Assembly: GCA_002437415.1 (NCBI GenBank)
Contig: DJPL01000023.1
Coordinates: 1 to 33,768, forward strand
Length of the DNA: 33,768 nt
From: Ruminococcaceae bacterium UBA6413
GTDB taxonomy: Bacteria; Bacillota; Clostridia; Oscillospirales; Ruminococcaceae
Direction of reading: 5' to 3'
The notes under the pieces are model-generated. The model worked only from the letters and a program-made list of their open reading frames with translations. It made no database searches and was not told the origin of the DNA. Positions 8,396 through 15,257 of this stretch are shown here, piece after piece. How positions within the stretch are numbered: the stretch's first letter is position 1; each line of letters opens with the position of its first letter. The position numbers and the translations under genes were made by a program.

Positions 8396-8440
8396 TAAGC
8401 TGTGATGAAATTCTCACATTTCATCACAGCTTATTATATA
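8396..8440. terminator. 15-bp hairpin terminator between convergent genes
   Basis: A perfect 15-bp inverted repeat (8396-8410 with 8419-8433, loop of 8 nt) sits after acyP and before the 3' end of the small acidic gene. The T-tract on the plus side is weak (TTATTATATATC), so termination efficiency is uncertain. It could serve both directions. Confidence 0.65.
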
Positions 8441-8447
8441 TCTTGTT

Positions 8448-8630
8448 TTATTCTATCACTTCATCAATTTCAACGTTTTTCTCTAACGCCTGAATTATAT
8501 ATCCGACAAATTCTTCATAAGACATATCATCGTAATATATCTCTTCATAAGTATCGGGCAAACATCCGAAACGCTCATAATATTCATCATATAATCGGCT
8601 TAAATTTTCATCATATTTTCCATTCCACAT
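8448..8630 (-). CDS. Small acidic hypothetical protein, 60 aa
   Basis: A 60-residue, very acidic protein rich in Glu, Asp and Tyr (for example YDEYYERFG and YEEIYYDDMSYEEF). I do not recognise a family. Two amphipathic helices seem likely and no membrane segment is present. The start is well supported, with GGAAGGAG eight bases before the ATG and a consensus promoter (8675-8703) about 45 bp upstream, so it appears to be an independently transcribed real gene. The acidity would fit a small inhibitor, an immunity protein or a nucleic-acid mimic, but nothing in the neighbourhood tests this. Confidence 0.7.
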   Translation of the reverse strand: MWNGKYDENLSRLYDEYYERFGCLPDTYEEIYYDDMSYEEFVGYIIQALEKNVEIDEVIE

Positions 8631-8674
8631 GCTAATTTCACTCCTTCCAAATCTGCTAAGTACTTTTTAATGCT

Positions 8675-8703
8675 ATTATAGCACTTCGGTCAGAATTTGT
8701 AAA
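8675..8703 (-). promoter_or_regulatory. Sigma-A promoter of the small acidic gene
   Basis: On the minus strand -35 TTTACA (8698-8703), a 17-bp spacer and -10 TATAAT (8675-8680). The -10 lies inside a small palindrome TGCTATTATAGCA (8671-8683). Confidence 0.75.
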
Positions 8704-8810
8704 TATATCCTGCATCATTTTCACCGCCTCATAATCATTATCAAAATATGCCGCCCGAATTGTGTCCACACTTCTTATTGTGCTTACCGCCAACACCCGC
8801 AACAACGAAT

Positions 8811-8862
8811 TTGAAGCGGCACATTGCCACAAAAAGCGGTCACAGCAAACCACCGTGACCGC
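8811..8862. repeat. Solitary repeat copy plus hairpin in intergenic DNA
   Basis: Bases 8811-8828 (TTGAAGCGGCACATTGCC) are identical to the core of the 30-bp tandem units at 9185-9244. Directly after it lies an 8-bp perfect stem, GCGGTCAC (8836-8843) with GTGACCGC (8855-8862). Together they mark dispersed, structured non-coding DNA. No gene is supported between 8704 and 9274. Confidence 0.55.
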
Positions 8863-8978
8863 CATATTCCGTTTATGTTACGCTTTGCATAGCCCGTCAT
8901 TGTGCACTATTCCTCGCAAAGCACTATCACAATTCAAAATCCGTCGCCCACCGCAGGCAAAGCACGGATGCTTGCAAC

Positions 8979-9080
8979 GGTCGCACAAAGTCGCTATGCA
9001 TGGACGCATATAGTCAGCCACACCCGGTCACTGCACGAGGCAGTGACACAAATGGCTGACAATGCACGGACGCAGCGACC
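8979..9080. repeat. About 100-bp nested imperfect palindrome
   Basis: Three nested arms can be seen: GGTCGC (8979-8984) with GCGACC (9075-9080), GTCAGCCA (9013-9020) with TGGCTGAC (9053-9060), and GTCACTGC (9027-9034) with GCAGTGAC (9040-9047) around a 5-nt loop. Near-repeats of TGCATGGACGCA and TGCACGGACGCA flank the middle arm. No reading frame is supported here. It could be a miniature mobile or palindromic element or a structured RNA. An AT-rich stretch of repeated ATTATTC-like heptamers follows at about 9108-9133. Confidence 0.5.
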
Positions 9081-9184
9081 ACAAACGACCGTAAAGACAC
9101 ACACAATTCTTCATTATTCGTTATTCATTATTCATCTTTCAACCCCGCCGTTTTGCCACCGTCCGCAAACCGCAAACGTCTTAA

Positions 9185-9274
9185 AAGGCGGAACTTGAAG
9201 CGGCACATTGCCGCAAGGCGGAACTTGAAGCGGCACATTGCCGCAAGGCGGAATTTACAGTGGCTTTCAGCCAC
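9185..9274. repeat. Three 30-bp tandem units with a conserved hairpin
   Basis: Units 9185-9214 and 9215-9244 are identical, beginning AAGGCGGAACTTGAAG and ending in the hairpin GCGGC-ACATT-GCCGC. The third unit, 9245-9274, keeps AAGGCGGAA but differs afterwards, and its stem changes to GTGGC-TTTCA-GCCAC. The C-G pair is replaced by T-A, so pairing is kept. The third hairpin abuts the stop codon of the GH26-like gene on the minus strand and may act as its 3' structure. Confidence 0.75.
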
Positions 9275-10723
9275 TTACTTTAAGATAGGTGCAAATCTGA
9301 TACGGATATTCGGCATCTTTGTGATAGTCGAATATGTGTTCAGCATCCAGTCTTCACTGCCGTCATTTACATTCTCGCCGCTTGCGGGAGGTGCAAATAT
9401 CTTGAGTGTCATATCGGCTTCGCCGTCAAGGGGCTTCTCAAAAAATGCCGACATAAAATCGATCGTCTTAGCGTGAGGTGCTTTGTAGAACCACTTGCCG
9501 TTTATCTCCATCATAAGGTTAAGCTCTGCGTCCTCGCCGTCAAATGTGATCTCGCAGAATGTGGGGTTCTTCTCAAAGTGCAGAGGTATCTCGATACCCT
9601 CGGCGTCCTCAGATCCGCCCCAACGTAACGTTGCGGGGAACTGTGCATCGCCCTGAGCCTTTATTTCGGGATAGAAATATTCATCATGGATTATTTCCTT
9701 GTAAGTCTGCATCACAGGCTGTTCGATGCCGCAGTCCGCATTGTTCGGGTCTTCAATTTCAAGTCCGAGTCTGCCTCTGTCACGGAACTGATAGAATGTA
9801 AAGCCGTTGAACCAGCCCTGATCCTTGTCGTTCTTCAGCATATCGCAGAATTCCTTAACCATTTCCGCCTGCTCATAAGGACCTGTTACATCACCGTCAG
9901 CGTTGAATTCGCTCATGACCATGGGTTTCTTTTCGCCGCCGCAGAGCTCTCTGTAACGCTTTTCGGAAAGCTTTGTAAGGTTGTATGTATCCGCTACCTT
10001 GCTTCTGCCGAAAGAGTTTCCGCCCTCGTCGGCTACGTCAAAAGGCCAGCCCCAGTGAAGAGCCATATACTTGTCAACTGACCAGATATCCGTTGCTCTT
10101 ACAGCATCGGCAAATTCCTTCTCCATTTCAATTTCGTTGCCCTTTTCGGGGTGCTCGACACCGCCGATACAGAGAATAGTCTGCACGTTGGGAGCAAACT
10201 TCTTGATAACTTCACGTGCGTGGATATAGAAATCTGCTACCTGCTGATATGTGGCACGCTTTGTGAATGAGAACCAGTTGCCTGTAGCTTCATGGTTTAT
10301 TCTCAGCTGCATACGGCCGAATGTAGAAAGCTCCTTGCCTATCTGCTCAAGGTGCTCGTCGGTTACATTGGGGTCGATAGTCATTGTGAGTATAACGTCC
10401 TGTCCGTGTCTTCTTACATCACGCATACAGGTGAAAGGCTCATCGTCTGTCGTTCCGCCGATACCGCCCTTGTATGTAAAATAGTCGTCATAAGGATAAT
10501 CCCACTGGAATGTGATCTCCTTGTCCTTGAAAGCATTTCTCGCTCTTGCGGGCCATGTTTCGTCAAGAGGATAATAGCAGTACATCAGGCTTACCGCTCT
10601 GTGAGGTCTGCCAAGCTTGTTCAGGATATAATCCTGATTTACATACTCTCCTCTTTCACTTCCGTCGCCAAGGTCAACCGCGCATTTTGCAGGACCCATA
10701 TGGATCTTTTTGATCTCGCTCAT
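9275..10723 (-). CDS. GH26-like cytoplasmic beta-glycosidase
   Basis: A 482-aa protein without a signal peptide, so it should act inside the cell on imported oligosaccharides. The stretch RINHEATGNWFSF (acid/base Glu145) matches the conserved H-E-x-x-G-x-W-F pattern of GH26 mannanase-like enzymes. MVMSEFNAD (Glu272) is the likely nucleophile strand. A Trp-rich substrate region (HWGWPFDVAD) lies between them. Residues from about 360 to the end look like a beta-sandwich domain. The exact family and sugar are uncertain; other clan GH-A families are possible. The ATG at 10723 follows AAGGAG at 9 bp. The promoter is overlapped by a perfect cre-type operator, so catabolite repression or a LacI-family regulator is expected. 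Confidence 0.75.
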   Translation of the reverse strand: MSEIKKIHMGPAKCAVDLGDGSERGEYVNQDYILNKLGRPHRAVSLMYCYYPLDETWPARARNAFKDKEITFQWDYPYDDYFTYKGGIGGTTDDEPFTCMRDVRRHGQDVILTMTIDPNVTDEHLEQIGKELSTFGRMQLRINHEATGNWFSFTKRATYQQVADFYIHAREVIKKFAPNVQTILCIGGVEHPEKGNEIEMEKEFADAVRATDIWSVDKYMALHWGWPFDVADEGGNSFGRSKVADTYNLTKLSEKRYRELCGGEKKPMVMSEFNADGDVTGPYEQAEMVKEFCDMLKNDKDQGWFNGFTFYQFRDRGRLGLEIEDPNNADCGIEQPVMQTYKEIIHDEYFYPEIKAQGDAQFPATLRWGGSEDAEGIEIPLHFEKNPTFCEITFDGEDAELNLMMEINGKWFYKAPHAKTIDFMSAFFEKPLDGEADMTLKIFAPPASGENVNDGSEDWMLNTYSTITKMPNIRIRFAPILK

Positions 10724-10766
10724 GTTAATAAACTCCTTACACAACTTTTTTCTGTTAAGAAACTGC

Positions 10767-10782
10767 GAAAACCTATGTTTTC
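10767..10782. promoter_or_regulatory. Second palindrome in the leader of the GH26-like gene
   Basis: GAAAAC (10767-10772) and GTTTTC (10777-10782) are separated by CTAT. It lies just downstream of the expected transcription start of the GH26-like gene, a usual place for a repressor roadblock site. No known regulator is recognised. Confidence 0.4.
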
Positions 10783-10795
10783 ACCGAATAAATTG

Positions 10796-10824
10796 AGTAT
10801 ATCATAAAATGAAAACGATTTCAA
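10796..10824 (-). promoter_or_regulatory. Promoter of the GH26-like gene
   Basis: On the minus strand -35 TTGAAA (10819-10824), a 17-bp spacer and -10 TATACT (10796-10801) with TGA before it. The expected start is about 65 bp before the ATG. It is divergent from the prfB promoter, whose -35 begins only 4 bp away. Confidence 0.75.
10810..10823. promoter_or_regulatory. cre-type (CcpA/LacI-family) operator
   Basis: TGAAAACGATTTCA fits the published Gram-positive cre consensus TGWAANCGNTNWCA at every position and is a near-perfect palindrome around the central CG. It covers most of the -35 box and the upstream part of the spacer of the GH26-like gene's promoter, so binding should block RNA polymerase. 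It is also 4 bp from the -35 of the divergent prfB promoter. A pathway-specific LacI-family repressor would recognise a similar site. Confidence 0.7.
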
Positions 10825-10827
10825 GGC

Positions 10828-10856
10828 TTTACAAAAAAATTTTTTTGGTATATAAT
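10828..10856 (+). promoter_or_regulatory. Promoter of prfB - rlmD operon
   Basis: -35 TTTACA (10828-10833), a 17-bp A/T-rich spacer and a perfect -10 TATAAT (10851-10856). The start codon of prfB is 36 bp downstream of the -10. Confidence 0.8.
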
Positions 10857-10892
10857 AAAATGGTATTGCAAAATCGAAAGGAACGGTAACCT

Positions 10893-12005
10893 ATGTTAGA
10901 ATATGATGAACTCAAAGTTGAGTTCGAGGGCTATGAGCCTGAGCTTAAAGAACTCGCAGGCGCACTTGACCTTGACAATCTCAAAGCAGAAATAGCAAAG
11001 CTCGAAGAACAGAGCGCACAGCCCGACTTCTGGAACGACGTAGAAAACTCTCAGAAAATATCGCAGAAGATAGGCGAGGATAAGAATATAGTGCAGAGCT
11101 ATGAAAAGCTCCGCGAAAGCTATGACGATGTAGTTACAATGATAGAGCTCGCTCAGGAAGAGGACGATGAATCGATGCTCCCCGAGATTCAGGAGCTTGC
11201 AAAGCATTTCAGAACCGAGCTTGAGTCACAGAAGCTCGCTACTCTTCTCTCAGGCGAATTTGACCACAACAACGCGATCCTCACATTCCACGCAGGCGCA
11301 GGCGGAACAGAGGCTCAGGACTGGGTCGAAATGCTGTACAGAATGTACAACCACTGGGCTGAACAGCACGGAATGAAAGTAACCGTACTCGACTACCTCG
11401 ACGGCGAAGAAGCAGGTATAAAGAGCGCCAGCATACTGGTTGAGGGCAGAAATGCCTACGGCTATTTAAAGAGCGAAAACGGCGTACACAGACTTGTGCG
11501 TGTATCTCCCTTTGACAGCTCCGGACGCCGCCACACAAGCTTTGCCTCTGTTGAAGTTATGCCCGAGATCAATGAAGATATCGACATAGAGATAAGCGAA
11601 GATGAGATAAAGATGGACGTTTACCGTGCAAGCGGCGCGGGCGGTCAGAAGGTCAACAAGACCTCTTCCGCAGTGCGTATCACACATATTCCCACAGGTA
11701 TAGTGTGCGCCTGCCAGACAGAGCGTTCACAGCATCAGAACAGAGAATACGCTATGCGTATGTTAAAATCAAAGCTTCTTGAGATCAAGGAAAGAGAACA
11801 CCTCGACAAGATCTCGGATATCAAGGGCGAACAGCTCCAGATCGCATGGGGCGCTCAGATACGCTCTTATGTATTTATGCCCTACACAATGGTAAAGGAT
11901 CACCGCACAGGCTATGAAATGGGTAACATCGGCGCAGTTATGGACGGCGACCTTGACGGCTTTATCAACGCTTATTTAAAGGCGCTCAGCTTAGGACAGA
12001 TATAA
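10893..12005 (+). CDS. prfB: Peptide chain release factor 2
   Basis: A 370-aa class I release factor that ends translation at UGA and UAA. The tripeptide SPF (205-207), within RVSPFDSSGRRHTS, is the RF2-specific stop-codon reader (RF1 has PxT). The peptidyl-tRNA hydrolysis motif GGQ is at 250-252 in GAGGQKVNKT. The length matches the family. Many bacteria regulate prfB by a +1 frameshift between codons 25 and 26, at CTT-TGA-C. Here Leu25-Asp26 is encoded by CTTGAC at 10965-10970 with no UGA, so the gene reads straight through. A binding site (AAAGGAA) lies upstream and the next gene overlaps the stop by one base. Confidence 0.96.
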   Translation: MLEYDELKVEFEGYEPELKELAGALDLDNLKAEIAKLEEQSAQPDFWNDVENSQKISQKIGEDKNIVQSYEKLRESYDDVVTMIELAQEEDDESMLPEIQELAKHFRTELESQKLATLLSGEFDHNNAILTFHAGAGGTEAQDWVEMLYRMYNHWAEQHGMKVTVLDYLDGEEAGIKSASILVEGRNAYGYLKSENGVHRLVRVSPFDSSGRRHTSFASVEVMPEINEDIDIEISEDEIKMDVYRASGAGGQKVNKTSSAVRITHIPTGIVCACQTERSQHQNREYAMRMLKSKLLEIKEREHLDKISDIKGEQLQIAWGAQIRSYVFMPYTMVKDHRTGYEMGNIGAVMDGDLDGFINAYLKALSLGQI

Positions 12006-13381
12006 TGAAAAAGAACGACATCATTGAAATTGAGATAACAGCTCTTTCAAGTGAATGTTCCGGTATAGGCAAGAAGGACGGCATGGTAATATTCGTGCCG
12101 TTTTCTGCTATCGGGGACAAGCTTGAAGTAAAGATACTGAAGGTAAATAAAACCTACTGCTACGGCAAGATCGAAAAGGTACTTGTTCCCTCTCCAGACA
12201 GAGTAGCTCCCGACTGCCCCGTTTATACAAAGTGCGGCGGCTGTTCGCTCCGTCACATAAGCTATGAGGCACAGCTCAGAGCCAAGGAGCAATTCGTAAA
12301 GGACGCTTTCACGCGTATCGGCGGACTGTCACCCGAATTTCTGCCTATCATCGGCAACGACACGATAAACGGCTACCGCAACAAGCTTCAGCTCCCGATA
12401 GGCACTGACAAGGACGGTAAACTTATCGCAGGGTTTTATGCCTTCCACTCGCACAGGATTGTTCCGTGCGAAAAGTGCCTTTTACAGCCAGATATTTTCT
12501 CGGAAATAACCTCCGACTTTTTAAAAATTGCCACCGGGCTGAATTTATCCGCGTATGATGAAGCTACGCGAAAAGGCATACTCCGCCACCTTTATCTCAG
12601 AAAGGGACACTACAGCGGCGAAATATGCCTGTGCATAGTAGCGTCGAAAAACACTCCGGAGCTTAAGCTCCTCTCGGACAGACTGCTTGACAAATACCCG
12701 CAGATAGTAAGCTCGGTAATAAATATCAACGGCAAGGACACCAACGTGATCTTAGGCGACAAAGAGATCTGCCTTACCGAAAAGAACTGCATTCACGATA
12801 TTATGTGCGGCAACAGCATAGCAATATCGCCAAAGTCATTCTATCAGGTCAACACGCCCGCCGCCGAGAAGCTCTATGCCGCCGCGCGCGGCTTTGCGGA
12901 GGCTGGGGAAAAAACCGTGCTTGACCTGTACTGCGGAGCAGGCACGATAGGGCTTTCGATGGCGCACACGGCAAAACGGATAATCGGGGTCGAGATAGTC
13001 CCCGAGGCAATCGAAAACGCGAAGCAGAACGCCCTCGCAAACGGCATCGATAACTGCGAATTTATCTGTGCCGATGCCGCCGAAGCCGCAAGGATACTGC
13101 ATTCACGCGGAATACGCCCCGATGTTATAATGGTAGACCCTCCGCGAAAGGGTTGCGGCAAGGAAGCCTGCGAGCAGATAGCCGCATTCTCTGCCCCGCG
13201 TATCGTAATGGTATCCTGCAATGCCGCTACAGCCGCCCGCGACTGCGCATATTTCAACGAACTCGACTACAGCACCGACAAGTGCGTTGCGGTGGATATG
13301 TTCAGTGGTACGAACCACGTTGAGTGCGTGGTACAGATGACAAAAATGCGCAACCGGGTAACCCGCTGTCAATTCCTATAA
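12005..13381 (+). CDS. rlmD: 23S rRNA (uracil-C5)-methyltransferase, RlmD/RlmCD type
   Basis: A 458-aa methyltransferase making 5-methyluridine in 23S rRNA with SAM. Residues 1-60 are a TRAM RNA-binding domain. Four cysteines follow the exact Fe-S spacing known for RumA, C71-x5-C77-x2-C80-x74-C155. The catalytic domain has the SAM motif DLYCGAGTIGLSMA, the VDPPRKGC motif and the catalytic-Cys region MVSCNAATAARD. In Gram-positives one enzyme often modifies two sites (RlmCD), and which applies here cannot be seen. The last residues (after HVECVVQMTKMR) do not look like the usual short tail, and accessory DNA begins right after, so the 3' end may be altered. It overlaps prfB as TAATG, a coupled pair of translation genes. 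Confidence 0.93.
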   Translation: MKKNDIIEIEITALSSECSGIGKKDGMVIFVPFSAIGDKLEVKILKVNKTYCYGKIEKVLVPSPDRVAPDCPVYTKCGGCSLRHISYEAQLRAKEQFVKDAFTRIGGLSPEFLPIIGNDTINGYRNKLQLPIGTDKDGKLIAGFYAFHSHRIVPCEKCLLQPDIFSEITSDFLKIATGLNLSAYDEATRKGILRHLYLRKGHYSGEICLCIVASKNTPELKLLSDRLLDKYPQIVSSVININGKDTNVILGDKEICLTEKNCIHDIMCGNSIAISPKSFYQVNTPAAEKLYAAARGFAEAGEKTVLDLYCGAGTIGLSMAHTAKRIIGVEIVPEAIENAKQNALANGIDNCEFICADAAEAARILHSRGIRPDVIMVDPPRKGCGKEACEQIAAFSAPRIVMVSCNAATAARDCAYFNELDYSTDKCVAVDMFSGTNHVECVVQMTKMRNRVTRCQFL

Positions 13382-13614
13382 AAATGTGAATTCGGAGTTT
13401 AAAAAGATGAAAGTCTTAGTGATCAATTGCAGTCCTGTAAGAAATGGGGCAACGGCAGAAATCGTACATATTGTTTTGGAATAATTAAAGAATAAATATA
13501 ATGTAAAAACTATTTGTATTGATGATTATGACTTTAATTTCTGCAAGGGGTGCAGAAGCTGTCACAACACGGCAAAATGCGTTCAGAATGACGATGTAGA
13601 TTTAATTATGGAAA

Positions 13615-13876
13615 ATTACGAATGGAGGATTTCGCTTTTCACCACGTTCAGCAATGTTCAATAATCGGCTTTGTAATGCGGTTTCGCAGAGTTTAACATT
13701 TTATTACATTTAGCCCCGTTTAGCGCATTTTCATCTCAATGGTGCACAAATGGCGCACAAAAATCCAAAATCCCTAAAAACAGAAAATCCGCACTGCAAG
13801 CCAAATGGCTTAACAATGCGGTTTAACGTGGAGCTTGTGACGGGACTCGAACCTGCGACCTGCTCATTATGAATGG
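13615..13876. mobile_element. 251-bp remnant of a site-specific integrative element
   Basis: The flavodoxin reading frame is interrupted between two imperfect 11-bp copies, ATTACGAATGG (13615-13625) and ATTATGAATGG (13866-13876), which act like attL and attR cores. Inside are direct repeats GCACAAA (13744-13750 and 13755-13761), reminiscent of integrase arm sites, an imperfect hairpin CCGCA...AAGCC-AAAT-GGCTT...TGCGG (13789-13821), and a tRNA 3' half. No integrase gene remains. This fits integration by a tRNA-targeting tyrosine recombinase at a secondary site followed by a large deletion, or a miniature non-autonomous element. Confidence 0.65.
13829..13873 (-). other. 3' half of a tRNA (attachment-site fragment)
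   Basis: Read on the minus strand this is the 3' part of a tRNA. It has an anticodon loop TTCATAA, the stem half TGAGC, a variable loop AGGTC, and a T arm GCAGG-TTCGAGT-CCCGT with one mismatch. The acceptor strand CACAAGC, T and a coded CCA (13829-13831) follow. The 5' half is missing, replaced by flavodoxin coding sequence. The sequence resembles clostridial tRNA-Thr(CGU) as I remember it, with loop TTCGTAA changed to TTCATAA. The other core copy (13615-13625) has the complement of TTCGTAA. It cannot make a functional tRNA. Confidence 0.7.
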
Positions 13877-14264
13877 GCAGATATCGTGGTTTCTGTTTCA
13901 CCGTCATATTGGGCGGATATCCCCGGACAGTTCAAGACATTCATAGACAGATGTACACCTTGGTGCAATACCCATGAGCCGCACGTAAAACTTTCCGAGG
14001 GCAAAAAAGGATATACGATAGCATTGAGAACCGGACCGGGTATGCCGGAATGCGAGCGTGTCATAAGCAGTATTGAGCATTTTTACGGGCATTTGGAAAT
14101 CAGATCATGTGGAAAGCTGGGCTTATGCGGTGTTGAATGTAAAGATGATGTTGCAGGAAAAGTCGCTGAAATAAAGGATTTTTGTAATTTGATTTTGGAA
14201 ACGTAAAATTCCTGCTTGCAGGTATATTCCCGATGGTCGGATACGACGCAGGTTTTTCCGAGCG

Positions 14265-14293
14265 TTTACAATACAAAGCATATGCAATATAAC
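14265..14293 (+). promoter_or_regulatory. Putative promoter of the rhuM remnant
   Basis: -35 TTTACA (14265-14270), a 17-bp spacer and -10 TATAAC (14288-14293) upstream of an AAGGAGG site at 14331-14337. It may still transcribe the island genes behind rhuM. The 14207-14264 stretch before it holds only a short palindrome, CCTGCTTGCAGG. Confidence 0.5.
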
Positions 14294-14346
14294 AAGCTCA
14301 ATAAGCAAGTCTGTAATTAAAGGCAACTAAAAGGAGGTAATTCTGT

Positions 14347-14772
14347 TTGAAAAAGAAAGAAGATGAAGTAACTATCCGTTCAAGTGCGGCGGAATATCTT
14401 ACCTATGTTGCCTCTGTCGGCGAACAGAAAGACAGCATCGAAATGCGGTATGAGGACGAGAATATATGGCTGACACAGAAGATGATAGCTACGCTTTATG
14501 ATGTTGAAACGAATACGATAAATTACCACATTAAAAAGATTTTCGCCGACAGTGAATTACAAGAAAGTTCAGTTATTCGAAAATTTCGAATAACTGCCGC
14601 TGACGGCAAAGAATATAATACAAATCACTGCTCATTGGAAATGATTATCGCTGTCGGCTTTAAGGTCAATTCCGAGCGAGCCGTGCAGTTCCGCTATGGG
14701 TAAGACAGGCTGTTTATGTCCGACTACGACAGGTACTTGCTTGAGTCAGAGGAAAAAGTTAAGGAAGAGTAA
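14347..14772 (+). pseudogene. RhuM family protein, internally deleted
   Basis: The first about 115 codons encode the N-terminal DNA-binding-like part of the RhuM (virulence/accessory) family, with the motif VWLTQ-like IWLTQKMIATLYDV, a NYHIKKIF helix and EMIIAVGFKVNSERAVQFR. The frame then meets TAA at 14701. It continues in the same frame with DRLFMSDYDRYLLESEEK and stops at 14770, and this is the extreme C-terminus of the same family. About 200 central residues are gone, so the gene has a large internal deletion. The start is TTG at 14347 with AAGGAGG nine bases before it. RhuM proteins are common in defence and mobile islands, and their function is unclear. Confidence 0.75.
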
Positions 14773-14800
14773 ACATAAAATCTGAATTTGAGGTGCGATT

Positions 14801-15256
14801 ATGAAAACGGATTATATCATAAGAGAGATCAGACAAGAAGAAACAGAAAAATCATTACGGCTGGTTTGGAAAGTATTTCAGGAGTATGAAGCACCTGATT
14901 ATACACAAAAAGGCATAGAAGAGTTTTATAAAAGCATACACGATGAAAATTACTTATCTAAGCTTTGTTGGTACGGCGCATTTGTCGGAGAGGATTTAAT
15001 CGGAATTATTGCGACAAGAAATGAAGGAACGCATATTGCTTTATTTTTTGTAGACGGAAAATATCACAGACAAGGTATCGGCAAGCGTTTGTTCCAAACC
15101 GCAAAAACGAAATGTTGTTCTGATAAAATGACAGTAAATTCATCTGTGTATGCTGTTCCGATATATCATAAATTAGGCTTCACGGATACAGATACAGAGC
15201 AGGTCGTAAACGGTCTGAGATTTACGCCTATGGAGCATAGCGTACAGCATTATTAA
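14801..15256 (+). CDS. GNAT family N-acetyltransferase
   Basis: A 151-aa acetyl-CoA-dependent acyltransferase. The acetyl-CoA-binding motif A is FVDGKYHRQGIGKRLF (Q-x-x-G-x-G/A pattern). The C-terminal VNSSVYAVPIYHKLGF is the typical motif B with Tyr as possible general acid. The substrate is unknown. The start ATG has GAGGTG upstream. Its stop codon is followed after one base by a second copy of the rhuM 3' end, so the gene sits between two related rhuM tails, which suggests transfer as a cassette into the island. Confidence 0.85.
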   Translation: MKTDYIIREIRQEETEKSLRLVWKVFQEYEAPDYTQKGIEEFYKSIHDENYLSKLCWYGAFVGEDLIGIIATRNEGTHIALFFVDGKYHRQGIGKRLFQTAKTKCCSDKMTVNSSVYAVPIYHKLGFTDTDTEQVVNGLRFTPMEHSVQHY

Positions 15257-15257
15257 G

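Larger units (their letters stand above)
13407..14206 (+). pseudogene. Flavodoxin-family NAD(P)H-dependent oxidoreductase, broken
   Basis: Three pieces together spell one flavin-reductase-like protein. The N-terminus MKVLVINCSPVRNGATAEIV (FMN-phosphate loop) starts at 13407 after a GGAG site and ends at a TAA at 13482, where Glu-Glu-Leu would be expected (one base change, GAA to TAA). The same frame goes on with FCKGCRSCHNTAKCVQNDDV, typical of the family, up to Tyr-Glu-Trp at 13625. After a 251-bp insertion the protein resumes at 13877 with ADIVVSVSPSYWADIPGQFK and runs to the stop at 14206. Removing the insertion restores the frame exactly. The gene is therefore inactivated twice. The last third has an internal ATG (13886), but the product would lack the flavin site. 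Confidence 0.85.

Noticed and set aside
8656..8865. 69-aa open frame on the minus strand before the small acidic gene
   Set aside because: Its 3' part contains the consensus promoter of the next gene and its 5' part is the dispersed repeat and hairpin. It has no ribosome binding site.
9185..9274. Tandem 30-bp units considered as a CRISPR array
   Set aside because: The units are directly adjacent with no spacers, and there are no cas genes.
13829..13873. Intact tRNA gene
   Set aside because: Only the anticodon loop to the CCA end is present. The acceptor 5' strand, the D arm and the 5' half of the anticodon stem are absent.
13886..14206. Independent 106-aa flavodoxin-like gene
   Set aside because: It is the C-terminal part of the interrupted gene. 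It lacks the FMN-phosphate loop, and its first ATG has no binding site.
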